Of a stretch of 64,000 nt of DNA, positions 22,784-33,909 are shown in pieces; position 1 is the stretch's first letter, and each line of letters begins with the position of its first letter. The stretch lies in the NCBI GenBank assembly GCA_026008535.1, contig BRKX01000014.1, positions 49,525,006 to 49,589,005 on the forward strand, written 5' to 3'. The position numbers and the translations under genes are program-made. This DNA comes from Perilla frutescens (taxonomy: Eukaryota > Streptophyta > Magnoliopsida > Lamiales > Lamiaceae). The notes under the pieces were generated by a model that ran no database searches, was not told the DNA's origin, and saw nothing but the letters and a program-made list of their open reading frames with translations.

Positions 22784-24275
22784 CTTTTATAATTTTCTGG
22801 TAATTCTACAAGGTCCCAGACTTTATTGTAAGCCATTGGTTTAATTTCTTCTTTCATCGCATCTAACCATTTAATAGAATTATTACTTTCCATGGCTTGA
22901 GAGAAGGAAACTGGATCATTATCATCAATTCCAATGTCAAATTCTGACATTTGTAGATAAACCATATAATCATTAGAAATAGCAGACCTCTTTTATCTTT
23001 CTGACCTTCTTAAGGCTATTTGATTTGGTTCACCTACATCATCTTCATTGATAATGGGTTCATTATTGGGAGGTTAATCATTTATTTGTTGTTCTTGTAC
23101 AACAATTGTAGGAACAACAACATGAGAAGAAGTTTTGGGTAAAGGTATCTCTACCCTAACTTCTTGAATCTCCACATTTCGCGGTTGTTCACTCCCATTG
23201 ATTTCACCATTTTCAATGAATCTAGCATTTCCAGTTTCAACAATTCTCGTACTATGGTTAGGACAGTAAAATCTATACCCTTTAGACTATTCTGGATAAC
23301 CAATAAAAAAATCACTCATGGTTCTTGGATCTAATTTCTTTTCTTTTGGATTGTAAATCTTTAATTCTGTCGGACAACCTCAAACATGCAGGTGTCTTAA
23401 ACTAGGTTTCCTATCAGTTCAAAAGGCATTTTAGGAACTGCTTTGCTAGGAACCCTGTTCAACAGATACATGACAATTTTAAGTGCATACATCCATAATA
23501 AAATGGATAAAGAAGAGTTATTTAACATACTCCTAACCATATCCATAAGAGTACGATTATGCCTTTCTAATACACCATTTTATTGTGGTGTACCTGGCAT
23601 AGTGTATTGAGCACATATATCATGCTTTTCAAGGAATTTAGCAAATGGGCGCGGGCATTGCCCTGATTCATCATATCTACCATAATATTCACCACCCATA
23701 TCAGACCTGATGATTTTCACTTTTCTATCTAATTATCTTTCAACCTCATTAATAAACACTTCTAAAGCATCTACAGACTAAGATTTTTCTTGTAATAGAT
23801 AGATATAACTGTAACGTGAAAAATCATCAATAAAGGTGATGAAAAAATTTTCCTTCATAAAAGAAGGAACATCAAAAGGCCCACAAATATCAGTGTGTAT
23901 TATTTCAAGAAGTTGTGTGCTTCTAGTGGCTCTTTTCTTTGTGTGTTTTGTTTGCTTTTCTTTAATGGAATCCACACAAATACCAAGATCAGTAAAATCT
24001 AAATTGGGAAGAATTTTCATTCTTTACTAATATTTATAATCTTTCTTTGGAGATGTGCCCCAAACGTTTATGCCACAAGTAAGCAGAATTTTCATTAACT
24101 AAACCACATTTAGTTCCAACATTATGATACATGGTTAAGAGAGTCTCAGTAAAAAGATGATCAAGTTTCAATTTATATAAGTCATCATGTAGAATACCAG
24201 AACCGATAAAAAGATTTTGCTTAAACAAACTGAAACATCCATTACCAAATTTAAAGGAATATCCAACAGAATCAA
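22784..24275 (-). pseudogene. Copia element 1, integrase part and start of RT (5'-truncated)
   Basis: Continuation of the copia polyprotein upstream of the gypsy insertion, minus strand. From 24230 it shows LYKLKLDHLF and AYLWHKRLGHISKERL (the pre-integrase block). Then comes LLEIIHTDICGPFDVPSF with FITFIDDFSRYSYIYLLQEK (integrase, 24020-23778), then decayed integrase to 23000, then AMESNNSIKWLDAMKEE of the RT start near 22860. Several frameshifts and stops. Homology ends at about 24275: gag, protease and the 5' LTR are absent. Next to the break a 33-bp-scale unit (AATCATTTAAGTTGAATTGG) occurs twice at 24283-24340. Confidence 0.85.
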
Positions 24276-24744
24276 GTTAGATAAAGAATCATTTAAGTTG
24301 AATTGGATTCTTAAAAAATCATTTAAGTTGAATTGGATTCTTTTTATTTTATTTTTTTGCATGCTGATGTAACAATTAAGAAATGAAACTGAAACTATGT
24401 ATATCGATGATCAACTTCTAGAATTGTTGAAGTTGATCTCGGTTTTTGGATATATTGTATTTATATGCTATAATTTATTTTGCATTACATAGATCATTTG
24501 GAGCATATGTTTGGGTGTTCAACGGTTAGAAACCGGTGGTTTGAAAACCGCCAAGGCTCTTACCAAAATTGAACCGTTCCGACGATTAGGTTATAACCGT
24601 AATCGGTCGGGGACAGTTGTGGCTACAGTTGAATCGGAAGGCTCAAGGCTCCCTCCTTTCTCAAACTCTCTAGGCTCCATACTTGCCAAGAAAATATTTT
24701 ATTGAGGCTGCCATTGAATTTTAATACAAGTTGCACTTGGAGAT
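24276..24744. other. Unassigned sequence between copia 1 and the NLR-A flank
   Basis: No gene recognised. 24520-24690 is less A/T-rich and repeats CGGTT/AACCG motifs (for example AACGGTTAGAAACCGGTGG), which look like degenerate repeat sequence. A 64-codon open frame here has no recognisable product. Confidence 0.35.
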
Positions 24745-25936
24745 TTGTGATAGTCACAAACATAATAACATATTGAAAAATAATCCATGACACAAATATG
24801 TAACAACTATAAGTATAATAGAGTAACCAAATTAATGAATACTCGAATTCAACTCAAAGTTTACAAGTTCTTTAAAATTCATTCAAGACTGCCGTGTCAT
24901 CATCGTATCGAATACGTCACACCACAAACAACATCCACACAATGTCTCTAAAAAGCACACCGCATAACGTCGACTTATACTAATCCAAACAAATCATACA
25001 TAAAAGCAATAGAAAAAATAGTAAAACTCATGAAATCAAGCCCTGTCTGCTGCTTCCTTTTCTGCATGTCTCCTACATGAGATTAACAATAATTTATTCA
25101 AGATATTTTTTTTTTAGTCATGTGAAGAAAATATGCTAAATTTACAGGCTACCAAGATATATTTAAAATCCATTTATCTTATATTTGTGAATTAGAAGTG
25201 GGGTTCCGGAAAAAGACGTTATATATGGTGCATTACTATTCAATTCTTTACTGAAAGTTTTTGCAATAAAACCTTTTTAAATAAACATAATCAATATATT
25301 AGCTTTCAAAGGACAATATGGTAGAGAGTCCAATATTTAATTTGTTATTTACATGCAGTACAAAGCTCATTGAGAGATGTTGATATTAATTATTAATTAG
25401 CTACATATAAATTGTGGGGGTTGATCATATCATATAAAACTGCCAAAAATCAAGAAAATATATACAATCAAATAAAGGAGAAGAGGCTTACGACTTGAAA
25501 TATAAAGGTTGAAGAATTAAGAATTTAGTTCCACCTCCTCCTCGACCTCTGCACCTCCTTCCTTCTCCTCTTGTTGTTCTTCTAGATTAATTACATTCAT
25601 TAATGTGAAAATGGATATGATGAGTGAGGATCCGAGAAAACATAATTGCAGGCATCAAATATATATCTGATATCTCAAGATTTACTAGGAAAGTTGCAGA
25701 CACAATTAATTAATTAATGAAGATTAAATTAATTCTTCCTTGACTCCAACCGATTTGAAAGTTTTAACACCTTCTCATCTCCTTAATAATCTAATCGCAA
25801 TTATGACGAATGAGACTCTCAAGATTTTTCTAACACATACACCATTTTTGGAGCTGAGCCACGGAAGGTGAAAATGTAAGTAGACACATTTAATTAAGTG
25901 AATTAATTTAGAATGTAATTAGGTGTTCTTAGTTAC
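24745..25936 (-). other. 3' flank of NLR-A
   Basis: Collinear with the flanks of the other NLR copies (9255-10416, 49043-49891, and from 55712 on). A stretch at 25505-25581 on the minus strand, after a CTAG acceptor, has an open acidic frame ending ELNS-stop. The same frame is open in T1 (near 10080-10125) and early-stopped in the NLR-B flank. It may be a short last exon or 3' UTR. Its phase does not fit the exon 3 donor, so I leave it unassigned. Confidence 0.4.
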
Positions 25937-28900
25937 CTCAAATTGTCGTTGCACCACCCCATTCAAATCCTTCAAGCCACCAAAATCTTCCCGGTTTATT
26001 CTGACAACTTCCAAATTTGATTCCCAGTATATTCTGACAACTTCCAAATTTGGTGTAGTTAGGAGTCCCAAAGTGAAATGCTTCATATTAGGGCAACTCT
26101 GAATTTCCACTTCCCTCAATGAAGGAAACTCAACATCACATTTCCATTCGCAAAAGCTCACCAGTTTTGGTAAAAACCACAACTGAAGCTTCTGCAATTT
26201 AGGAAAGAGAAGAGTGGTCCTTTCAGCCGCAGCACTGATCACCAATTTCTCCTCCTCTTTCGCTTCCTTATCTTCAATCACTTTTACCATCTGATCACAG
26301 TAACCTATACTTAGTTCTCTGAGGCTGACTAGATTTTCAGCGGTTGAAGACGTAAATAAACTCAAGATGCCCCTACAGAATAAGATTGATAACACTTCCA
26401 ATCTGTTAAAGAGGGATAGATGAATATTTTGAAAACGATACAATGGTTGTTTAGTCCATAGGATTGTTAATTGCTTCACGCTGTGGAATGAAACCTGCAA
26501 TTCAAATGACCTATTTAGTAACTTAATAATAAATTAAAATATAATAACGAAGAAAGAAAAGGTTGGTGATTCGTGATTTACTTCAAGATAATTATTGAGG
26601 ACTGAAATATTGAAATCTTCGAGATTTGGTGCAGCCAGCAATCCCAACGTGAAATATTTCATATTCGGGCGCCTCAGAATTTCCACTTTCCTCAATGAAG
26701 GCAACTCGACATCACATTTCCATTCGCAAATGCTCACCAATTTGGGTAATCTACTCAACTGAAGCTCCTGCAATTTAGGAATTAGAAGAGTCCTTTGACC
26801 ATCCCCACTCACGACTTTGTGATCCTCCTCATCTTTAATCACTTCGACCAATTCATCACAGGAACGTATTCTCAATTCTCTGAGATTAACCAAATTTCCA
26901 GCAATTGAAAACGTAAATAATCCCATACTGCCCTTAAACCCATCGATTGTTAACTTTTCCAATCGAATAAAGAGGGATGCATCAATTGTATGACCACATG
27001 AGAATGGATTCCGAAGGGTTTGTAATTCCTTGAGGTTTCCGAATGACACCTGCAATGCAGATAATATGCTCACTACCTTCCAGCTAACATCATAATATAT
27101 CCAAATTTAATAAAACAAAAATATTTCAATTATTCCACCTATCCATTTCTCTATAATAAAAAAAATTCTCAAATGTCCAATTTATTAACCTTAATTCTTT
27201 ATTCAGTTTTTAAAAAGGACTTCAATCAACCCACTAAATTAATTCAAATGCTTAAGACTTATAAATGATACATAATATGGTATAAAAAATCATTAATTAG
27301 AAAAATTACACACACACACACACACAAATATATGTATGGATTTTGTCGTAAGACAAACTAACTTAACAACTATATGTATCATTTCAATGAATAAAATTAA
27401 ATTCAAACTAATTTCAATATATAGAACATGATCGAAAAACTGAATTAAAAAAAAAAAACTAGATCCTAAAGCAATGAGAATCCGGAATAAAGAAAATTAC
27501 ATATATAAATAAATTAATTAATTACAATTTTATTTCATCATCCTTAATTATATTGAGTAACTTTTTCTGGATAATATATTAGTATCTAAATCTCATTCAA
27601 CTCTAATTTAGGTAGAATCCTTATTTCATAATACTGCCAATATAATTATTGAGAAATTAATTAAAATGTAAATTTAGTAAAATTATAAATGCGCGCGGTA
27701 CGTACCTTTTGTGGCTGGCAAAAGAGATGCAAAGAATGATGATCATCAATATTGTCTGCATTGTTGCTGCCTCCCGAGTTGTTCTCATTACTTGAAACCA
27801 GACTTGTCATTTTTGGGCATTCTAAAATGTACGTTGTCGTGAGTAGAGGGAATTCAATGCCTTCAATTCCTTGACAGAAAGTTACGAGATTTGGCAACGA
27901 ACGTAACTCAACCTTGTTCAGTTTTGGGAACGTTATTGTTTTTGTGGATTCGCTATTGCTTATATTTTGGTGTTCTTCTTCGTTCCACGAAAACACTTGT
28001 TCCATCATCTTACAATCCTGAATCTCTAGAACTTCGAGCTGTGGAAGGCAATCATTTCCTGCAATTGACAATTGCTTTAGTGCCGGCAGTTTTTCAAGTG
28101 ATAATTCCTTGAGATTGAGGAAAGAGTTGGATAAAATTGGACCATCCAATATCTGTACTAATTGGGGAAGAGAGAAAAGCTTCAGAAACTCCATGTGCGG
28201 AAACACCGTTCCATTATGCATTAATGATGTTCTTCCTATAATATTCTTCATAGTCTTACACTTACCCACCTCCAGCCACCTAATGTTCTCACTGTTTGCC
28301 AAGTAGTCTACATTATTTGCACCATTTCCAGTTAAATGTAGACATTCTGTATCTTTTAGAAGCTGCATCTCAATCCAATCTCCTACACAACTTCCTCCCT
28401 TCCACTCTAGACTCATTTTTTTGTTACACGAATAAGAAAAGAATGCATGTGTCAACAAAGAAGAAGATGGAGGAATTCTGATTTCAAATCTGTCCAAGTT
28501 TGATGAAAGGCGCATCTTTTCCACAACTAATGCAGGATCCTCTATCTCAATCTCCAAGCACCTCAAATTAATCAACGACTCCAGCTCTCTTATCCCTACG
28601 TTCCCTCTTTTTGTTCTATCTGATGCTTCCCATTTCCTGAAGCTCCCCTTCATCTTCAACTCCTCCAACCCGACTAGACTTGATATGATTCCTGGACCTA
28701 TTCTTTGGAGCCTTTCACACCCCGAAAGATCTAACAATTTCAGGTGATTTAATCCCTTTATCTCCTGTGGTAACTCTTTAATCGAACCACAATAACGACA
28801 AATGAGAATCTCAAGATTTACCAATTCCCCAACAACTGATAATGTCTCCAATTCCCAACATGAATATAACAGCAAAGTGTTGAGATTTCTTAGTGACTGT

Positions 28901-30567
28901 ATTGCGTGTGGCATTGATGTCAATGCTGAGTTATATTGAATGCACAACACCTGGAGATCTCTAATCGCTTCAAGAAAGCTACTGTCCTGCAATTTGAATT
29001 CTCCCTCAATATCTGAAACACCACCCAAGAAGAGAAGACGTAAGTTTGTAGGAACCTTGGTTCTTCCCCCGAAAACTATCTGAAAGGAAGAAATCCAAGT
29101 GCAATCATTATGACCAATATATCCTTCCTGTTTAGCAATGAATATGCAAACATCACGAATAACATCATGCATTCTGACATAATCTTCATTACAGCCATCT
29201 AACAGCAAAGACCGACTTTTAAGCATCTTAATCAATGCGCACGTCCTATTCCTTGCTTCTTCCATGCCTCCATCAAATATACCTAACCCCATACAGAAAT
29301 GAGTCAAGTCCCCTAGAGGAATATCAGCATCTTCACCAAACAAACAACAAAGCAAGAATACGTATTTGGCTTCCGCAGAGTCCAACTTATCGTAACTTAC
29401 TTTTAGGGGATTATAAACTTCTTTAATAAAATCTTGGATATTAGTTGGATTAGCTTTTCGCAATTGCCGTAGTGTATCTTTCCAAATACCCTTGTTCTTC
29501 TCATCTTTTAGCGCCGCACCAACAGTTGTAAGGGCGATCGGCAATCCTCTACACTCTTCCACCACTTGTTTTGCTATAGAATTCAATCCAGTATCATCCA
29601 CACATGTGCCGACTCTTCGTCTAAAGAGAAACCATGCGTCTTCTTCAGACAAGACTTCCATTCCAAAAACCTTTTGAACATCCATTGCATTCAAAACATC
29701 ACTATTTCGGGATGTTAGAAGAATTGTGCACCCTTTGCCACCACGAGGTATTCCTAATTCCTCTACCACGAGCGTTTCCAAAACATCATCCAAGACTAGC
29801 AGAATTCTCTTTGTGGCTTCAGTTAGTCTTGCATGTAACGTCTGTACTCTATTAGCCATCGAAGCTTCCTCTTTGAGATCCTTCAAACCCAATGGTCCAC
29901 CTATCTCAACCTGAATTTTGAACTTGTCTACTGGTTGGCTGACCACTGCCATCACAACTTCTTCAAATACATGCTCCTTCAATGCCCTGTTCATGAGTTT
30001 TTTGGCCATGGTAGTCTTTCCTAGACCTCCCATCCCACATATCCCTATCATATTCACATCTCCATCTCTCAAACTTGTCATGATGTCTTCTTCAATTTGT
30101 TTTCTAGACTCGAATTCATATGTCGTTCCTAATGGAACTATTGCCGTTGCTGCTGGAGGTCCTGGTTGGGATATGGCGTTAAACTTGCATCGGCCTCGAA
30201 GCTCTTTGATACGATTAGTTGTTTTCTTAGCTCTCTTGCTAAGAGAAAAACGAGCACTAAGCTTGAAACAACCACTTTCTACATTTGGAACTTCGACCAA
30301 AATTGTATTCTTTAGGTCTTTGATGTCGTTAGAGTTTGTTAACCACGCCTCAACCTCACGGGCAATGATTTGTACATTATCTCTTGCTCTATCAACTTGC
30401 CCCTGCAGATCTCCTGCTGCATTTTCTAGCTCTTCAGCTTCATGTTTGAGATCATTGATATTGGAAGTGAAGCAACAGAGATAATTGAATTGGCGTTTGA
30501 TTGATGCACCAAACCACTTCACTACTTCTATAGCTGGTCCAACAAAACTTACCGCAATTTCTGCCAT
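25937..30567 (-). CDS. NLR-A: CC-NB-ARC-LRR immune receptor
   Basis: Intracellular immune receptor of the RPS2/RPS5/RGC2-like class. Exons, inferred from splice sites and frame: 30567-27706 (954 codons), 27049-26582 (156), 26494-25937 (186), with AAG|GTACGT, GAA|GTAAAT and GAG|GTAACT donors and TTGCAG acceptors, all phase 0. If the last donor is unused the protein ends five codons later. Coiled coil about 1-130; P-loop GMGGLGKTT 178-186; kinase-2 LLVLDDVL 256-263, where the usual W after DD-V/I is L; RNBS-B ILLTSR near 282-287; GLPIAL 341-346; MHD 466-468; LRRs from about 505. Exons 2 and 3 are related LRR modules (VSFGNLKEL / VSFHSVKQL). Compared with NLR-B it lacks 29 residues (one LRR) near 28072 and carries a 33-bp in-frame duplication at 25998-26063. 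The frame is intact, so probably functional. Confidence 0.93.
30015..30036 (-). promoter_or_regulatory. Possible miR482/2118 target site in the NLR-A P-loop
   Basis: These 22 bases, read on the plus strand, begin TCTTTCCTA and continue CCTCCCAT. That resembles the miR482/2118 family, which targets the P-loop codons of many dicot NLR transcripts. From memory of family members I estimate about 19 of 22 matches. The three NLRs here share the site exactly. No miRNA gene is visible in the window. Confidence 0.5.
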
Positions 30568-31203
30568 TTCCTACAAGTTTTTTTTTTGTTTCAAATTAAT
30601 GTGTTAAACAGCTCCGGAAAAGGCGATATATATATATACACAGAGAAAGTGTTAAAAAATTTCTACCAAACAGAAGTATATTAAACATTTATTCCATATA
30701 ATAAGCCAAGTAAACAAGTCCCCTATACACACACACATATATATAGGGATGAATTAGCATGTGAACATAGGCATTACACGTACATTGTGGATATGACTCA
30801 AATCTATTAATTTGTTAAGATCAATGGTCATATTAGTTTGGATGAAATTAAGGAAAATGCTATTATTTTAATTGTAGATGCATTTAAGATTAAATATATC
30901 AAATCATCATTTTTGTTTTCTACGAGTATCTTCAATATGGAAAAAAAAACATTAAGAAATAATAAATTAAGTATTTTGAAATAAAAAAACAACATAACAA
31001 TATATTATGTTACTCCTCTCCAAATTAAATTAGAAGCATCGTAGATGTGAAAAAAGCATTATGAAATCACAATTAAGCATAATAAAACGTAAAAATAACA
31101 AAACTAAAATAACTATAAAAGAGAAATTAAAATAAAATTGATCCTAACCATACATTTAACAAATCTAATGGATAAGATTTATTCACATATTACACACTAG
31201 GCT
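30568..31203 (-). promoter_or_regulatory. Upstream region of NLR-A
   Basis: 636 bp between the NLR-A ATG and a solo LTR. TATATATATA at 30630-30640 lies about 65-75 bp from the ATG and may be the TATA box; an ACACACACATATATATA run lies near 30728-30746. Duplicated at 60717-61352. Confidence 0.4.
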
Positions 31204-33835
31204 TGTAACATCCCGTATTTTTGGATTATAGTTAAAAGTTTTATAAATTTAGTTAGAAGGCTACAAAAAAATTATTGGAGCTAAAATAAAGTAAAATAGA
31301 TAAAAAAAAAACGCGACTTTAGGTATTATTTAAGATTGAAAAAAATTATATTTGAAATATTTTTGACGCGTGGTCAATAATGATTTTTGTGGAAATAGAA
31401 TGACCTGAGAATTTCAATGATACTTTTAAAATTTTAATTAGAGGTCAAACGAATTCCTGATAATATTTTTGGTAAAATAAATAGTAATTTTTTATTTAAT
31501 TTAAAAAGGAACCTTTTCTCGTTTTATTATCAAATGATATTTTCGACATTTTGAATTGATTTAATAAGAAATAACCCAAGGAACCTCCCGGTATTTTTAA
31601 ATTTATAATGCGAAATCAATTGAACTTCCGGTGAAATAAAGTAATTTTTAATCGAGTCCAAAAAAAACATTTTATCAATATTTTATATCCGAATATTTTA
31701 TTCTAAAATATCCTAAAATTTCTAGATAACTATTTCCGTTGATCCTAATCACCAGCCCCCAATTCATTTCTCCCCTCGTTAATCTTATCACTAGCCCCCC
31801 CATTCATTTTCTCCCCATCTTATCCATCATAGACGAGGGAGAGAGAGATTGTAAAGAAAACAAAAAAGAAAGAAAAGAAAGAAAGAAAAGAGAAGAGAAA
31901 TGAGTGCCGAGAGGGAGAGATAGACGAGAGGAGATTAGAGAGGGCCGAGAGAGAGTTGAGAGTGAGAGAGAGAGGTCCGAAGGAGAGACAAGGGTGGGCT
32001 GCTGCCACCACCTCCGACCTGCTGCCGCCTTCCCACCGCCGTGCCGCCGCCGGAGCTGCACCAGTCGCCGGAAAATGAAGATAGCACAGCCACGTTGCGC
32101 GGCTATCGTATCGGTTCATTTCTCGTCCTTTTTAGCCTAAATTTTAATATGTCGTGTATCTTTATGTGCTCTACGTTTCGTCTTTTGATCTCGTTCCCGT
32201 CCGACGGCCGAAAACCGGCGAAATCACCGGAAAACAGAAAATACAAACGTTGCCGAATTGCTGCTGTAATTCTCGAATTCAGGCCCTTTCGGGCCCTCAA
32301 ATCAAAAAAGTTTATTCAAGAAAGTTGCTCGAAATAATATATCCTATATGCCCGTCGAATTTCGTAATTTTTGGACGAGTTTTTGAAAAATATCGATTAT
32401 TTAATTTATACAGTTATTTTTGTACCGGAAACATGTGTTATCGAAAAATTCTAAAACTCTCAAACTATAGTCTTGGCATATATATAGGATGGTCCTTGAA
32501 TATTTTCGTAATTTTTGAACGGTTAAAAAGTGTCGTGGCACAAATCTGATGAAAATCGATTAAAATGGCAAGTTTTGAAAAGAGACCTCTGTCAAATCGG
32601 TTGGTCCCAATAAATCAAGAATAATATTTTAGAATTTATTTCCTTCTGCGTTAAATGTACACGAGGTCTCTAGAGTCGCGTAGTATATTTTTGAAAAGAA
32701 TAAAATTTAAATAATAGCTCGAATTATAGTATATTAATTCCCGAAAATATAGCGATTATTCTGAGTCGAATATCGACCCTTGTAGGACCTACAGAGCCTG
32801 CTAGGATTAATGAAACCATTTTTGAAGTTATTGTGCCACCATGTGCTCGTCATCCAGGTGGGCTATATTTTTTTCTCAAATTATGTTCAGCTAATAAGCT
32901 CAATTATTTATTAACTGTGAAACATGAATATCTGTATCAAAATGATTTAGCTCACTGTTCGTGTTCGTCAGTATCCTACGAAAACATTGAGTGCTTAACT
33001 AGACTCGAGTTCGGATCCTTAAAGCTTTGGGACCGTATATACTATCCTTTACTAGACAGCTGGGCTGGAAGACGTGTATATAAGTTAAGACACTGTAGGA
33101 AGGGACAGTTGAGATAGAGCGTGCAAGTAAGGTTAAAAGAAGCTTTGTATACATGGAATGCTTTTGGGATTTGAAACCTTTCCATTGTTATACTTGTGTG
33201 GATACGATATTCATATTTATAAAATGATTGTGAACTATTTATCAAAATTGCCCACTGGGTATGCTAGTACTCAGCCCAAATCTTTTCTAAATATTTTCAG
33301 GTTGAGAGGCAGGCTGGAAGATGACGGAGCTGAGGCGAGGGCTTACTTGTTCTTATATGCTTGCTCTTTTTGTGTTGTTCAGAAATCTTAGATACTCTAT
33401 ATCAAATAAGTGCTTGCAAACAAATTTTACTTGAATTATGCTCCGCGCTTGTTCCGTTCACTCTGATACAGCTTGTCTTCAATTGTTTGAAGCATGTTAT
33501 GATTTCAGCATTATGCTATGATGTTCCTTTACAGTTATTTGGTGGGATAAGTTCCCTTTGATGATTGGTAATTTATTCAGGTTCTTTCTAAACGCCTTAG
33601 AGTGTGATTTAATTCCAGTTACAGAGGTTATGCTGCCCAAATGTTTGGGGCACTAACCTTATTACTTCTGAACACTCTCGTGGGTAATTCTATTTCAGTT
33701 ACAAAGGTTATGTTGCCCAAATGTTTGGGGCACTAACCCTATTTTTATAATTATCTTTATGCAACAACCCCTTCCCCCTTCCCCCAGTAACGCGCCGGTC
33801 CCTTGTCACGATTCTCCCGGGATTGGGGCGTTACA
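31204..33835 (+). mobile_element. Solo gypsy-type LTR (copy 1)
   Basis: 2632 bp from TGTAACATCCCGTATTTTTG to GGGATTGGGGCGTTACA, flanked by the 5-bp target duplication AGGCT (31199-31203, 33836-33840). No PBS, coding region or second LTR, so it is a solo LTR left by LTR-LTR recombination. Contains a GA-rich tract (31836-31985) and the conserved ACTAGTACTCAGCCCAAAT block. Oriented away from NLR-A. Confidence 0.92.
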
Positions 33836-33909
33836 AGGCTAATGTTCACAAATGAATGATTTCATATATATATATATATAGAGTGCATAAAAAATACACG
33901 TTTTCCTCC

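Larger units (their letters stand above)
25563..33851. repeat. Copy 1 of a large near-identical direct duplication
   Basis: Collinear with 55712-64000 at offset 30,149 (30,148 after a one-base indel in the solo LTR). I noticed about 15 substitutions and one indel over 8.29 kb. The left edge is sharp: homology starts at TTCTCCTCTTGTTG. The right edge is not reached because the window ends. Contains all of NLR-A, its upstream region and a solo LTR. Confidence 0.9.

Noticed and set aside
24511..24705. 64-codon open frame in less A/T-rich sequence
   Set aside because: CGGTT/AACCG repetitive texture and no recognisable product.
25505..25581. Basic tail exon for NLR-A (KNNKRRRK in phase with the exon 3 donor)
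   Set aside because: The alternative acidic frame is the one shared with T1, and NLR-B does not keep the basic reading; splice evidence conflicts.
29918..30484. 188-codon open frame on the plus strand (also at 60067-60633)
   Set aside because: Antisense shadow of the conserved NB-ARC exon; its length follows from the codon use of the NLR on the other strand.
31804..32337. Several overlapping open frames in a GA/CT-rich stretch (also at 61953-62486)
   Set aside because: Low-complexity Arg/Glu- or Ser/Leu-rich translations inside a solo LTR; no domain, and overlapping frames on both strands.
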